A DNA stretch of 52,863 nucleotides from Streptomyces mexicanus (GCF_902506575.1 NZ_LR732544.1:776332-829194); one strand, 5' to 3'. Counted from the stretch's first letter, positions 18,165-26,951 are shown. Notes: generated from the sequence alone by a model not told the origin. Made by a program: numbers and translations.

Positions 18165-19619
18165 ATGGCCCTTCCGGACAGCGACGCCTGGAGCAAGAAG
18201 TTCTTCAGCGACGGCTGGCGCCAGGCGGCCGCCGAGCAGCCGGTCGTGGAGCCGGCGACCGGTGACCAGCTGGGCACCGTGGGCCTGGCCACCGCCGAGG
18301 ACGTGAGGCGGGCCGCCGCCCGGGCCGCGCAGGCCCAGCGGGAGTGGGCGGCGACCTCCCCGCAGGAGCGGGCCGCGGTGCTGCGGCGGGCGGGCGAGCT
18401 GTTCACCGAGCACGCCGCCGAGGTGCAGGACTGGCTGGTGCGCGAGGCCGGTTCGGTGCGCTCCAAGGCGGGCTTCGAGGTGGGGCTCGCCGTGGGCGAG
18501 TGCTTCGAGTGCGCGTCGCTGCCCACGCATCCGCAGGGCGAGGTGCTGACCTCCGAGGAGGCCCGCTGGTCGCTGGCCCGCCGCCGCCCCGCCGGGGTGG
18601 TCAGCGTCATCGCGCCGTTCAACTTCCCGCTGATCCTCGGGCTGCGCTCGGTGGCGCCCGCGCTGGCGCTGGGCAACGCGGTGCTGCTCAAGCCCGATCC
18701 GCGCACGGCGGTCAGCGGCGGCGTCGTCATCACCCGGATCTTCGAGGAGGCGGGGCTGCCCGCCGGGGTGCTGCACCTGCTGCCCGGCGACGGCTCGGTC
18801 GGCCAGGCGGTGGTGGACGCCCCGGAGGTGCGGGTGATCTCCTTCACCGGGTCCACGCCGGTCGGGCGGGCCATCGGTGAGCGGGCGGGCCGGCTGCTCA
18901 AGCGGGCCCACCTGGAGCTGGGCGGGAACAACGCGCTGGTGGTGCTGCCCGGCGCGGACGTGCACAAGGCTGCCTCGGCGGGCGCGTTCGGCTCGTATCT
19001 GCACCAGGGGCAGATCTGCATGACCACCGGCCGGCACATCGTGCACGAGTCGCTGGTGGAGGAGTACACCGCCGCGCTGGCCGCGAAGGCTCGGGCGCTG
19101 CCGGTGGGCGACCCGGCCCGCGAGGACGTGGCGCTCGGCCCGATCATCGACCGGCGCCAGCTGGAGCGGGTGCACTCCCTCGTCACCGAGTCCGTCGCGG
19201 CGGGCGCGAGGATCGCCGCGGGCGGCGAGATCGTGGGCGCCTGCTACCGGGCGACCGTCCTGGCGGACGTGACGCCCGACATGCCGGCCTGGCGCGAGGA
19301 GATCTTCGGCCCGGTGGCGCCGGTGATCGGCTTCTCCACCCTCGAGGAGGCCGCGCGGATCGTCGACGACTGCGAGTACGGGCTGTCCGTCGGCATCCTC
19401 GGCGACGTCGGCACCGCGATGAAGCTGGCCGACCGGATCGACTCCGGCAAGGTCCACATCAACGAGCAGACCGTCAACGACGAGCCGAACGCGCCCTTCG
19501 GCGGGGTCAAGGCCTCCGGCACCGGCTCCCGGTTCGGCGGCGCCGCGGCCAACATCGAGGCGTTCACCGAGACCCAGTGGGTCACGGTCCGCCCGGACAT
19601 CGCCGACTACCCCTTCTGA
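18165..19619 (+). CDS. Aldehyde dehydrogenase, probably benzaldehyde dehydrogenase
   Basis: A 484-residue NAD(P)-dependent aldehyde dehydrogenase of normal length. The catalytic Glu251 lies in HLELGGNNALVV and the nucleophile Cys285 in HQGQICMTTGR; the cofactor motif FTGSTPVGRAIG precedes them. AAGGGGA lies ahead of the ATG. Placed 75 bases after benzoylformate decarboxylase, it most likely oxidises benzaldehyde to benzoate, the role of mdlD/xylC-type enzymes; the N-terminal MALPDSDAWSKKFF and the overall pattern also resemble vanillin/benzaldehyde dehydrogenases. The substrate is inferred from context. Confidence 0.9.
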   Translation: MALPDSDAWSKKFFSDGWRQAAAEQPVVEPATGDQLGTVGLATAEDVRRAAARAAQAQREWAATSPQERAAVLRRAGELFTEHAAEVQDWLVREAGSVRSKAGFEVGLAVGECFECASLPTHPQGEVLTSEEARWSLARRRPAGVVSVIAPFNFPLILGLRSVAPALALGNAVLLKPDPRTAVSGGVVITRIFEEAGLPAGVLHLLPGDGSVGQAVVDAPEVRVISFTGSTPVGRAIGERAGRLLKRAHLELGGNNALVVLPGADVHKAASAGAFGSYLHQGQICMTTGRHIVHESLVEEYTAALAAKARALPVGDPAREDVALGPIIDRRQLERVHSLVTESVAAGARIAAGGEIVGACYRATVLADVTPDMPAWREEIFGPVAPVIGFSTLEEAARIVDDCEYGLSVGILGDVGTAMKLADRIDSGKVHINEQTVNDEPNAPFGGVKASGTGSRFGGAAANIEAFTETQWVTVRPDIADYPF

Positions 19620-19672
19620 GCCCCGCCTCCCTCTCCCGCCTTCCGCCCGCACCCGTCCCCTGGGGGTTGTCC

Positions 19673-20914
19673 ATGACATCCACCGTCCCGTCCCGCACCG
19701 AGCCGCAGAGAGGCACCACCGGGCACAACGCCTGGACCGTCGCCCTGTGCTGGATCACCGTCCTGCTGGAGGGCTACGACCTCGTCGTGCTCGGCGCGAT
19801 CATCCCGGTCCTGCTGCGCACCCATCCCCTGGGCATGACCGCCGGTGACGCCACCACGATCGCGACGCTGTCGCTGGTCGGCGTGGCCATCGGCGCGGTC
19901 TGCGTCGGCCCGCTGGCCGACCGGCTCGGGCGGCGGCTGCTGCTGATCGGCTCGGTGGTGCTGTTCTCCGTGTTCACGCTGCTGGTGCCGCTGGCCGGCT
20001 CGGTGACGATGTTCGCGGCGCTGCGCCTGATCGCCGGGCTGGGCCTCGGCGCCTGCATGCCGGTGTCGCTGACGATGATGGCCGAGCACATGCCGGCCGA
20101 GCGGCGGGCCCGGGCCAGCACGCTGACCATGACCGGCTACCACACCGGGGCCGTGATCACCTCGCTGCTGGCGCTGCAGGTGACGGACCACTGGCAGGTC
20201 CTCTTCTACGTCCTGGGCGCCGCCGGTCTCGTGATCGCCGCGATCCAGTGGTTCCGGCTGCCGGAGTCGGAGGCGTTCGTCCGGGCCAAGGAGGCGGACG
20301 GCGCGCAGCGGGTGCCGTTCACGGAGCTGCTGAAGCCGGCCTACCTGCGCGCGGGCATCGGGGTGTGGGTGGCGTCCTTCATGGGTCTGCTGCTGGTCTA
20401 CGGCCTGAACACCTGGCTGCCGAAGCTGATGAACGACGCCGGCTACCCCGTCCCGACCGCCGTCACCCAGTTGCTGATCCTGAACGTCGGTGGTGTCGCC
20501 GGGCTCGTCCTCGGCGGTGTCGTCGCCGACCGGCGCGGGATCAAGGGCACCACGCTGGGCTGGTTCGCGGTGTCGGTGGTGATGCTGGCCTGTCTGAGCG
20601 TCAAGATGGACAGCGACCTGCTGCTGGACGTGGTGGTGTTCTTCACCGGTGTGTTCGTCTTCTCCGCGCAGGTGCTGGTCTACGCGTACGTGACGAACTT
20701 CTACCCGGCCGCGGTGCGCGGCACCGCGCTCGGCTCGGCCTCCGGGATCGGCCGGATCGGCTCGATCGTCGGCCCGTCGATCACCGGCGCCCTCGTCACG
20801 GCGGGCATCGGCCATCCGTGGGGCTTCTGGTTCTTCGCCGCGGTCGCGGTGTGCGGCTTCGCCGCCGTCCTGGCCCTGCCGCGCGGGGCGGCCGAGGCCC
20901 CAGAAGCCGTCTGA
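19673..20914 (+). CDS. MFS transporter, aromatic acid:H+ symporter type
   Basis: A 413-residue, 12-helix major facilitator protein. TM1 carries LLEGYDLVVLGAIIPVLL, the Asp-containing signature of the AAHS family (BenK/PcaK type). The loop between TM2 and TM3 has GPLADRLGRRLLL. A second loop motif (VVADRRGIKG) lies in the C-terminal half. It is the last gene of the benzoylformate operon and probably imports benzoylformate, mandelate or benzoate. The start at 19673 is preferred over the upstream open frame because TGGGGG precedes it and the extra residues are low-quality. A strong hairpin follows the gene. Confidence 0.9.
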   Translation: MTSTVPSRTEPQRGTTGHNAWTVALCWITVLLEGYDLVVLGAIIPVLLRTHPLGMTAGDATTIATLSLVGVAIGAVCVGPLADRLGRRLLLIGSVVLFSVFTLLVPLAGSVTMFAALRLIAGLGLGACMPVSLTMMAEHMPAERRARASTLTMTGYHTGAVITSLLALQVTDHWQVLFYVLGAAGLVIAAIQWFRLPESEAFVRAKEADGAQRVPFTELLKPAYLRAGIGVWVASFMGLLLVYGLNTWLPKLMNDAGYPVPTAVTQLLILNVGGVAGLVLGGVVADRRGIKGTTLGWFAVSVVMLACLSVKMDSDLLLDVVVFFTGVFVFSAQVLVYAYVTNFYPAAVRGTALGSASGIGRIGSIVGPSITGALVTAGIGHPWGFWFFAAVAVCGFAAVLALPRGAAEAPEAV

Positions 20915-20949
20915 GGCCCGCACGCCTGTAGCACGTCTGTACCCCGGAG

Positions 20950-20974
20950 GGACCCCGAGACAGGCTCGGGGTCC
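20950..20974 (+). terminator. Intrinsic terminator after the MFS gene
   Basis: A perfect 10-bp stem, GGACCCCGAG / CTCGGGGTCC, with a 5-base loop (ACAGG), followed by TTCC. It lies 36 bases past the transporter stop codon and closes the benzoylformate operon. Confidence 0.85.
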
Positions 20975-21123
20975 TTCCGCATGCCGGTGCGGCCCGCGCG
21001 CCACCGGTGCCCCACGGCCCCGTACCGCGATCACCCTGCGTCATCCCGCAACCCCGGACCCTCCGTCGCAGTTGCTCCCTGTATCCCCTGGGCGACGTAT
21101 CCCCCTGTGCGACGGAGGCTGCC

Positions 21124-22554
21124 ATGCGTATGACCGACATCCAGCGCTGCGAGGTCCGGCCCGGCCGGCTCGTGGAGTTCGCGCTCGACCCCGCGGCGGT
21201 GGAGACCGCGACCGGCCTGCCGGACGACTCCCGGCCGCCGGCCTACATCCAGGAATCGCACATCAGGACGGCCCGGTCCGTGCGCGAGGGCGGCCTGTTC
21301 GTGCCGACCTGGCTGGGGACGGCGTTCGACATCCCGGGCAGCGTGGACCTGGACGTGCTGCAGGAGGCCCTGCGCGGCTGGATGCTGCGGCACGAGACGC
21401 TGCGCAGCGGCTTTCGCTGGGCGGGCGAGGAGATGCGGCGCTTCACGCTCGACGCGGACGACGTGGCCCTGCGCCGCGAGACGGTCGGCGACTTCCGGGA
21501 CGCGCGGGCGCTGGCGCGCTACCTGCAGGACCGCTTCGATGTGACGGCGGACGCGCTGCGCTGGCCGAACTTCCTGTTCGCGGCGGTGGTCAGGGACGAC
21601 GGGGCGAGCGTGTACATGGCCTTCGACCACAGCAACGTCGACTCCTACTCGGTGCAGCGGATCCCCGCCGAGATCCACGCGCTGTACGCGGCGGGCCTGC
21701 GCGGCGGGCGGCCGGAGCCGGCGCCGGCGGCCAGCTATGTCGACATCTGCCGCGCCGAGCGGGCCAGCGCGGACGAGATCGACGGCTCGGACGAGATCGT
21801 GGCGCGCTGGCGGGGGTTCATCGGCCGGTGCGGCGGGCGGCTGCCGAACTTCCCCGTGGACCTCGGCCTGGCCCCGGACGGGCCGCTGCCGCGCCAGCGG
21901 CTGCTGCAGGAGATGCTCGTGGACGCCGACGACGCGGCCGGCTTCGAGGCGTACTGCCGGCCCTTCGGCGGGAGTCTCGTCGGCGTGCTGGCCGCCACGA
22001 GCCTGATCGTGCACGAGATCGGCGGGCAGCCGGTCTACCGCACGGTCGTGCCCTTCCACACCCGCCGCACGTCCCGGTGGCAGGACTCCGTCGGCTGGTA
22101 CGTCGGCGGCGCCCCGGTGGAGATCCGCACCACCGAGGCCGCCGACTTCCCCGCCCTGCTGCGGATGGTGAGCGACGAACTGCGCGCCAACCGGTCGCTG
22201 GCCCGGATGCCGCTGGCCCGGGTGCTGCGCCTGCTGGGCTCGGACTTCCGCCCCACCTCGCCCGACCTGTACTCCATCGTCTCCTTCGTCGACGCCCGCG
22301 CCATCCCCGGCTCCGAGCGGTGGAGCGAGCTGAAGGCCTACGGCCTGCTGCGGGTGTCCTACGGCGACCAGGTGTGCGCGTGGATCAACCGGCTCCACGA
22401 GGGGCTGCAGTTCGCGAGCCGCTACCCGGACACCGACATCGCGTACAAGAACATGCGGCTGTACGTCGAGCGGCTGCGGGAGCTGGTCCTCTCGGTGGCC
22501 CGCTCCCCCGCACCCCCGGCCCGCTCCCGCAGCGTCGCGGTGGCCCGCTCCTGA
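21124..22554 (+). CDS. Stand-alone condensation-domain protein
   Basis: A 476-residue protein of the chloramphenicol-acetyltransferase/condensation superfamily (NRPS C domains, PapA-type acyltransferases). The catalytic HHxxxDG is MAFDHSNVDSYS here: the second, essential His (169) and the Asp (173) remain, the first His is Asp and the final Gly is Ser. The C-terminal lobe has VVPFHTRRTSRWQDSVGWYV, typical of these enzymes. No carrier or adenylation domain is attached. GGAGG stands 5 bases before the ATG. It probably transfers an acyl group to an amine or alcohol; the substrate is unknown. It is transcribed alone, between the terminator of the benzoylformate operon and a MITE-like element. Confidence 0.85.
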   Translation: MRMTDIQRCEVRPGRLVEFALDPAAVETATGLPDDSRPPAYIQESHIRTARSVREGGLFVPTWLGTAFDIPGSVDLDVLQEALRGWMLRHETLRSGFRWAGEEMRRFTLDADDVALRRETVGDFRDARALARYLQDRFDVTADALRWPNFLFAAVVRDDGASVYMAFDHSNVDSYSVQRIPAEIHALYAAGLRGGRPEPAPAASYVDICRAERASADEIDGSDEIVARWRGFIGRCGGRLPNFPVDLGLAPDGPLPRQRLLQEMLVDADDAAGFEAYCRPFGGSLVGVLAATSLIVHEIGGQPVYRTVVPFHTRRTSRWQDSVGWYVGGAPVEIRTTEAADFPALLRMVSDELRANRSLARMPLARVLRLLGSDFRPTSPDLYSIVSFVDARAIPGSERWSELKAYGLLRVSYGDQVCAWINRLHEGLQFASRYPDTDIAYKNMRLYVERLRELVLSVARSPAPPARSRSVAVARS

Positions 22555-22555
22555 A

Positions 22556-22617
22556 GCAGGTCCTCCCGGAGCCGCTCCCGGGGCAGGTCCTCCTGCCCGC
22601 AGCAGGCCCTCCCGGAG
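22556..22617 (+). repeat. Short degenerate repeats and hairpin after the condensation gene
   Basis: Three imperfect copies of GCAGGTCCTCCCGGAGC begin at 22556, 22583 and 22602. The middle copy forms a perfect 7-bp stem, GGGCAGG-TCCT-CCTGCCC (22581-22598), which could terminate transcription of the preceding gene. Confidence 0.6.
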
Positions 22618-22622
22618 CACTC

Positions 22623-22803
22623 CTAGGGCGTGTTTCGAAAGCAGCGTCGTCCGCCCGGAGGGCGGGGCCCGCGGCGTCTGGCGCGGTGCATCGCAAGGCG
22701 GAGGGTCGTCCGCGTACTGGGCGTACGCGGACGATCCCGACAACGCGGCGAGGGGCCGTGCCAGGCGTCGCGGGCCAGACGGGACTTTCGAAACACGCCC
22801 TAG
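22623..22803. mobile_element. MITE-like element 1 (181 bp, 19-bp perfect inverted ends)
   Basis: CTAGGGCGTGTTTCGAAAG at 22623-22641 is repeated exactly inverted at 22785-22803. The inside is non-coding and contains a 12-bp hairpin, TCGTCCGCGTAC / GTACGCGGACGA (22706-22734), plus core words GCAAGGCGGAG (22693), CGACAACGC (22738) and GTGCCAGGC (22758). The same words occur, inverted, in element 2 at 44534-44750. The right end supplies the TAG stop codon (22800-22802) of the downstream phosphatase gene. Non-autonomous: no transposase inside. The parent insertion sequence is not in this window. Confidence 0.8.
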
Positions 22804-25571
22804 AGCAGGTCGTCCTCCCGGATCAGCTCGTCGAGGTCGCCGAAGGCGTCCAGGCCGGGGAACGGCGGGCCGTCGGCGCCGTCGGTGCCGGGCAGGGCCA
22901 TCTCCGCCCAGATGACCTTGCCCTGGGGGGTGTAGCGGGTGCCCCAGCGTTCGGTCGTCCGCGCGACGAGGAACAGGCCCCGGCCGCCCTCCTCGGTGGT
23001 CGCGGCGTAGCGCAGGTGCGGGGAGGTGCTGCTGCCGTCGGACACCTCGCAGATCAGGGTGCGGTCGTGGATCAGCCGCACGTGGATCGGCGGGGAGCCG
23101 TAGCGGATGGCGTTGGTGACCAGTTCGCTCAGCACCAGTTCCAGGCCGAAGCCGAGGTCGGAAAGGCCCCAGGCGTCCAGCCGGGCGCAGGCGGCCTGGC
23201 GGACGCGGGAGACGGCGGCCGGGTCCGGCGGGACGTCCCAGTCGGCGATCCGGTCGGGCGGCAGGACGCGGGTGCGGGCGACGAGCAGGGCCACGTCGTC
23301 CTTGGGGCCGTCCTTGGGCCGCGCGGGCAGCAGCGCGTCCAGCACGGCCTGGCAGTGCTGCTCGGGCGTCCGGCCGGGGTGGCCCTCCAGGGCCGTGCGC
23401 AGCAGTTCCATGCTTTCGTCCAGGTCGCGGCCGCGGTCCTCGATCAGCCCGTCGGTGTACAGCACGAGCTGGGTGCCCTCCTGCAGTTCCAGCTCCGCGG
23501 TGCGGAACGGCATGCCGCCCAGGCCCAGCGGCGGCCCGAAGGGCAGATCGGGGAAGGTGGCGGTGCCGTCCGGGCTGACCAGGACCGGGGCGAGGTGTCC
23601 CGCGCGTGCCATGGCGCAGCGGCGGGTGGTGGGGTCGTAGATCGCGTACAGGCAGGTGGCGCCGACGACGGCGGCGGCCGCCTCGGTGCCGGCCTCCTCC
23701 TGGTCGATCCGCCCCACCAGGTCGTCCAGGTGGCTGAGCAGTTCGTCGGGGGGCAGGTCGAGGGTGGAGAAGTTGTGCACCGCGGTGCGCAGCCGGCCCA
23801 TCGTGGCGGCGGCGTGCAGGCCGTGGCCGACCACGTCGCCGACGACCAGGGCCACCCGGCCGCCCGGCAGCGGGATGACGTCGAACCAGTCGCCGCTGAC
23901 GCCCGAGTGGGCGGGCAGGTAGCGGTGTCCGGCGTCGATGGCGCTCTGCTCGGGCAGGGCCCGCGGCAGCAGGCTGCGCTGGAGGGTGACGGCCAGGGCG
24001 TGTTCGCGGGCGTAGTGGCGGCCGTTGTCGATGCTGACCGCGGCGCGGGCCACCAGTTCCTCGGCCAGGGACAGCTCCTCGTCGTCGAAGGGGCCGCGCT
24101 CCTTGGTGCGCCAGAAGGTGGCCACGCCCAGAACGACACCGCGGGCCGGGATCGGGGCGCAGACCAGCGCGTTGATGCCGTAGTCCACGATCTGCCGGGC
24201 CCGGTCGGGGTCCTGGGCCTGCCAGCCGGCCGCCGAGGACAGGTCGGGCATCCGTACGAGCCGGCCGGTGCCGTAGCCGCGGGCCTGGGGGGTGGAGGAC
24301 GGGAAGTCGATCGGCCGGCCGCACGCGTAGAGGGGGTGGTCGTCCCGGATACCGCGTACGGCGACGCGGCGCATCCCGGTCGCCGTGGCGGCGGGTTCCT
24401 CGCCGTGCAGGACGGCGTCGGCGAGGTCGACGGTGACGAAGTCGGCGAAGCGGGGGACGGCGATCCGGGCGAGTTCGTCGGCGGTACGGGTCACGTCGAG
24501 GGTGGTGCCGATGCCCAGGCCGGCGTCGTAGAGGAGGTTGAGCCGTTCCCGGGCGGTCTCGGCCCGGCCGGAGATCGCCTGCAGTTCCGTGGAGTCGCGC
24601 AGCGTGACGACGGTGCCGGCCGGGCCGCCGGCCCGGTCGGTGGGCCGCTGGTTGACGGCGAGCAGCAGGCCGCGGGCGAACAGCACCTCGTCGGTGGCCT
24701 CGCGGCCCGAGGCGAGCAGGGCGACCGTCTCGGGTTCGAGGCCGGGCAGCTCGGTGACGTGCCGGCCCTCGGCGTCCGGGGGCAGCTCCAGGAGCCTGGC
24801 GGCCTCGTCGTTGGCGAGCAGCAGCCGGCCGTCGGCGCCGACGATCAGCACGCCTTCGCGGACCGAGTGCAGCACCGCGTCGTGGTGGTCGTACATCCGG
24901 GTCATCTCGTCCGGTCCCAGGCCGTGCGTCTGGCGGCGCAGCCGCCTGCTCACCAGGGCCGTCACGGCAGTGGCCGCGCCGAGCGCGCCCGCCCCGGCGG
25001 TCAGGATGATCGGGATCTGCCGGTCCACCCGGCTGGTGACGTGCTTGACCTTCAGCCCGGCGGAGACCAGGGCGACCACCCGGCCGTCGGGGTCCTGGAC
25101 GGGGACGATGGCCTGCATCTCCTGGCCGAGCGGCCCGTGGACGCTCTCGGTGCGGACCTGCCCGTGCAGGGAGGGGCCGATCGTGCCGACGAAGCGCTGT
25201 CCGATGCGGTCGGGCAGGGGGTGGGTGTAGCGGATGCCATGGGTGTCCATGACGACGATGAAGTCGACGTCCGCGGCCTTGCGTCCGGCCTCGGTCAGTG
25301 GCTGGAGCACGGTCGTGGGATGCGGCTCACGCAGCGCGGCGCGGATGCCCGGGGAGTGCGCGAAGGTCTCGGCGACGGCTATGGAGCGGCGCTTGGCCTC
25401 GGCGCTGGTGTCCCGCTCGGACTGGAGCAGGAGGGCGAAGACAGCGGCGGCCACGAGCAGGACCACAAGGGCCACCTGCAAGACGAACATCTGTCCGGCG
25501 ACGCTGCGTAGGCCCCTCGCCACCAGCGACCGCTCCGATATACGTCGAAGACGGCCCAAACGGTCTGCCAT
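22800..25571 (-). CDS. Multi-sensor SpoIIE-family PP2C phosphatase with anti-sigma-type ATPase domain
   Basis: A 923-residue signalling protein. TM1 is at about 28-50. An extracytoplasmic single-Cache domain spans 51-185, with VVMDTHGIRYTHPLPDRIGQ like the DcuS/CitA sensors. TM2 is at 186-210, PAS at about 225-330 and GAF at about 350-525. The SpoIIE/PP2C serine phosphatase spans about 540-765 (GDWFDVIPLPGG, VGDVVGHGLHAAATMG, LVLYTDGLIEDRG, DDVALLVAR). A C-terminal HATPase_c of anti-sigma-factor type (ELVLSELVTNAIRYG; GGRGLFLVA) spans 790-905. It probably couples a small-molecule signal to an anti-anti-sigma/sigma switch, but no partner anti-anti-sigma gene is nearby. Its stop codon lies in the end of MITE-like element 1. 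It follows the SGNH hydrolase by 32 bases. Confidence 0.92.
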   Translation of the reverse strand: MADRLGRLRRISERSLVARGLRSVAGQMFVLQVALVVLLVAAAVFALLLQSERDTSAEAKRRSIAVAETFAHSPGIRAALREPHPTTVLQPLTEAGRKAADVDFIVVMDTHGIRYTHPLPDRIGQRFVGTIGPSLHGQVRTESVHGPLGQEMQAIVPVQDPDGRVVALVSAGLKVKHVTSRVDRQIPIILTAGAGALGAATAVTALVSRRLRRQTHGLGPDEMTRMYDHHDAVLHSVREGVLIVGADGRLLLANDEAARLLELPPDAEGRHVTELPGLEPETVALLASGREATDEVLFARGLLLAVNQRPTDRAGGPAGTVVTLRDSTELQAISGRAETARERLNLLYDAGLGIGTTLDVTRTADELARIAVPRFADFVTVDLADAVLHGEEPAATATGMRRVAVRGIRDDHPLYACGRPIDFPSSTPQARGYGTGRLVRMPDLSSAAGWQAQDPDRARQIVDYGINALVCAPIPARGVVLGVATFWRTKERGPFDDEELSLAEELVARAAVSIDNGRHYAREHALAVTLQRSLLPRALPEQSAIDAGHRYLPAHSGVSGDWFDVIPLPGGRVALVVGDVVGHGLHAAATMGRLRTAVHNFSTLDLPPDELLSHLDDLVGRIDQEEAGTEAAAAVVGATCLYAIYDPTTRRCAMARAGHLAPVLVSPDGTATFPDLPFGPPLGLGGMPFRTAELELQEGTQLVLYTDGLIEDRGRDLDESMELLRTALEGHPGRTPEQHCQAVLDALLPARPKDGPKDDVALLVARTRVLPPDRIADWDVPPDPAAVSRVRQAACARLDAWGLSDLGFGLELVLSELVTNAIRYGSPPIHVRLIHDRTLICEVSDGSSTSPHLRYAATTEEGGRGLFLVARTTERWGTRYTPQGKVIWAEMALPGTDGADGPPFPGLDAFGDLDELIREDDLL

Positions 25572-25603
25572 CGAGCCTTTCTAGCATCCAAACCCCCATA
25601 TCG

Positions 25604-26824
25604 TCACGACTTGTCCGCAAGATCCTTGCCGGAGTGTGCGGCCGGGACCCCGTCGGCGAAGGGACCGGGCGCCGCGAACGCCAGGTCGGCGAAGCGTTCG
25701 CCGATGCGCAGATGGGTGGCGGCATCGGGGTGGAGCCCGTCGGGCAGCGGCAGCTCGGCGGCGTCGGCCTCGCCGTACAGGGCCCGCCCGTCCAGGTAGC
25801 CGAGGTACGGGTCCTCGGCCGCGCGCTGCCGCACGATCCGGGCCAGTTCCTCCCGGACGACGGCGAGGGTGAGCTTTCCGCTCGCGCGCTCGGCGGGGTC
25901 GCCCGCGGCCCGGAACCGCAGCCGCCCGGCGGCGAGGGCGGTGAGGTCGGGGACGGTGGGTCCGGGGGTGTCCTCGTGCAGGGCGCAGTGGATCGGCGAG
26001 ACGACCAGCAGCGGGGTGGTGGGGTGGCCTTCGCGGACGGTGTCGAGGAAGCCGTGGACGGCCGGGCCGAAGGCGCGCAGGCGCATCAGGTCGGTGTTGA
26101 CCAGATTGATTCCGATCTTGACGCTGATCAGATCGGCGGGGGTGTCGCGCAGGGCGCGGGCGGTGAACGGGTCGAGCAGGGCGCTGCCGCCCAGTCCCAG
26201 GTTGATCAGCTCCACGCCGGCCAGGGCGGCGGCGCGGGCGGGCCAGGTGGTGGAGGGGCTCGCCGCGTCGGAGCCGTGGCTGATCGAGCTGCCGTGGTGC
26301 AGCCACACCCTGCGGCCGCTCGCCGCAGCCGGCTGCACGGGGGCGTCGGTGCGCAGGGCGACGAGTTCGGTCGTCTCGTTGTGCGGGAGCCAGATCTCGA
26401 CGTCCTTGGCGCGGTCGGGCAGGCCGGTGAAGCGGAGGGTGCCGACCGGGCCGGGCCGGTGCTCGGTGGCGCCGGTGGCCATGTCGACGGTCAGGACGTT
26501 GCCGCCGCGTACGCTGCCCTGCCCGGCCGGACGCCCGTCGACGAGCAGGTCGTACACGCCGTCGGGGCGCGGCGGGGCGCCGGTGTAGAGGCGCTTGGTG
26601 GGCAGGGTGTCCAGTTCGACGGCGGGGGCCCGGGGGCGGAAGACCAGGCGCACGCCCGAGGGCTGGGCCTCGGCCAGGGCCAGTTGCGGGTCGGCGCACT
26701 GGGCGCGGGCCCACGCCGGGAGCCGGTGCGGCAGGAGGCCGTGCGCGGTGCGTTCCAGGTCGAGGGCGCCGCGCACGAGGTCGGCGGTGAGCGGGGTGGT
26801 GATCCAGCGGGGGTCGGTGTTCAC
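25604..26824 (-). CDS. SGNH/GDSL-type hydrolase
   Basis: A 406-residue protein with a C-terminal SGNH esterase domain: block I HHGSSISHG (nucleophile Ser near 187), block II INLGLGGSALLD, block III KIGINLVN, and block V DGLHPDAATH with the catalytic Asp-His. The first ~170 residues form a beta-rich domain (VYDLLVDGRPAGQG..., VEIWLPHNE) as in two-domain carbohydrate-active SGNH enzymes. No signal peptide is seen, so it is probably cytoplasmic. The start is GTG at 26824 with GGAAG nearby; this is not certain because an ABC transporter remnant abuts it. The substrate is unknown, possibly an acetylated sugar. It is probably co-transcribed with the phosphatase gene. Confidence 0.85.
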   Translation of the reverse strand: MNTDPRWITTPLTADLVRGALDLERTAHGLLPHRLPAWARAQCADPQLALAEAQPSGVRLVFRPRAPAVELDTLPTKRLYTGAPPRPDGVYDLLVDGRPAGQGSVRGGNVLTVDMATGATEHRPGPVGTLRFTGLPDRAKDVEIWLPHNETTELVALRTDAPVQPAAASGRRVWLHHGSSISHGSDAASPSTTWPARAAALAGVELINLGLGGSALLDPFTARALRDTPADLISVKIGINLVNTDLMRLRAFGPAVHGFLDTVREGHPTTPLLVVSPIHCALHEDTPGPTVPDLTALAAGRLRFRAAGDPAERASGKLTLAVVREELARIVRQRAAEDPYLGYLDGRALYGEADAAELPLPDGLHPDAATHLRIGERFADLAFAAPGPFADGVPAAHSGKDLADKS

Positions 26825-26825
26825 G

Positions 26826-26951
26826 GGCTTCCGCCGGCGCCGCGATCAGGACCAGCATCGGCAGCAGGACCGGGTGGAGGACGGTGAGCACGCCGGCCGT
26901 GGAGATCAAGGAGATCGTGCCGTTGAGCGCGGCCACGCAGGCGCCGATCAT
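26826..26951 (-). pseudogene. Remnant of an ABC exporter transmembrane domain
   Basis: About 42 codons on the minus strand read as two hydrophobic segments (ALNGTISLISTAGVLTVLHP, then VLLPMLVLIAAP). This resembles the TM region of type I ABC exporters, in which a TVLHPxLLPLLVL-like stretch is common. On the upstream side the frame degenerates into Arg/Pro/Gly-rich sequence, and on the other side it runs into the hydrolase gene. No ATPase part exists nearby. It is interpreted as a decayed, mostly deleted transporter gene; the fragment is short, so the family call is tentative. Confidence 0.45.

Noticed and set aside
15432..19679. A 1415-codon minus-strand open frame
   Set aside because: It overlaps the benzoylformate genes and the LysR gene on the wrong frame; long stop-free shadows are expected at this GC content.
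21072..25511. A 1479-codon plus-strand open frame over the condensation and phosphatase genes
   Set aside because: It is antisense or out of frame to two well-supported genes, has no recognisable domain, and shows the Arg/Gly/Ala/Val composition of GC-rich shadow frames.
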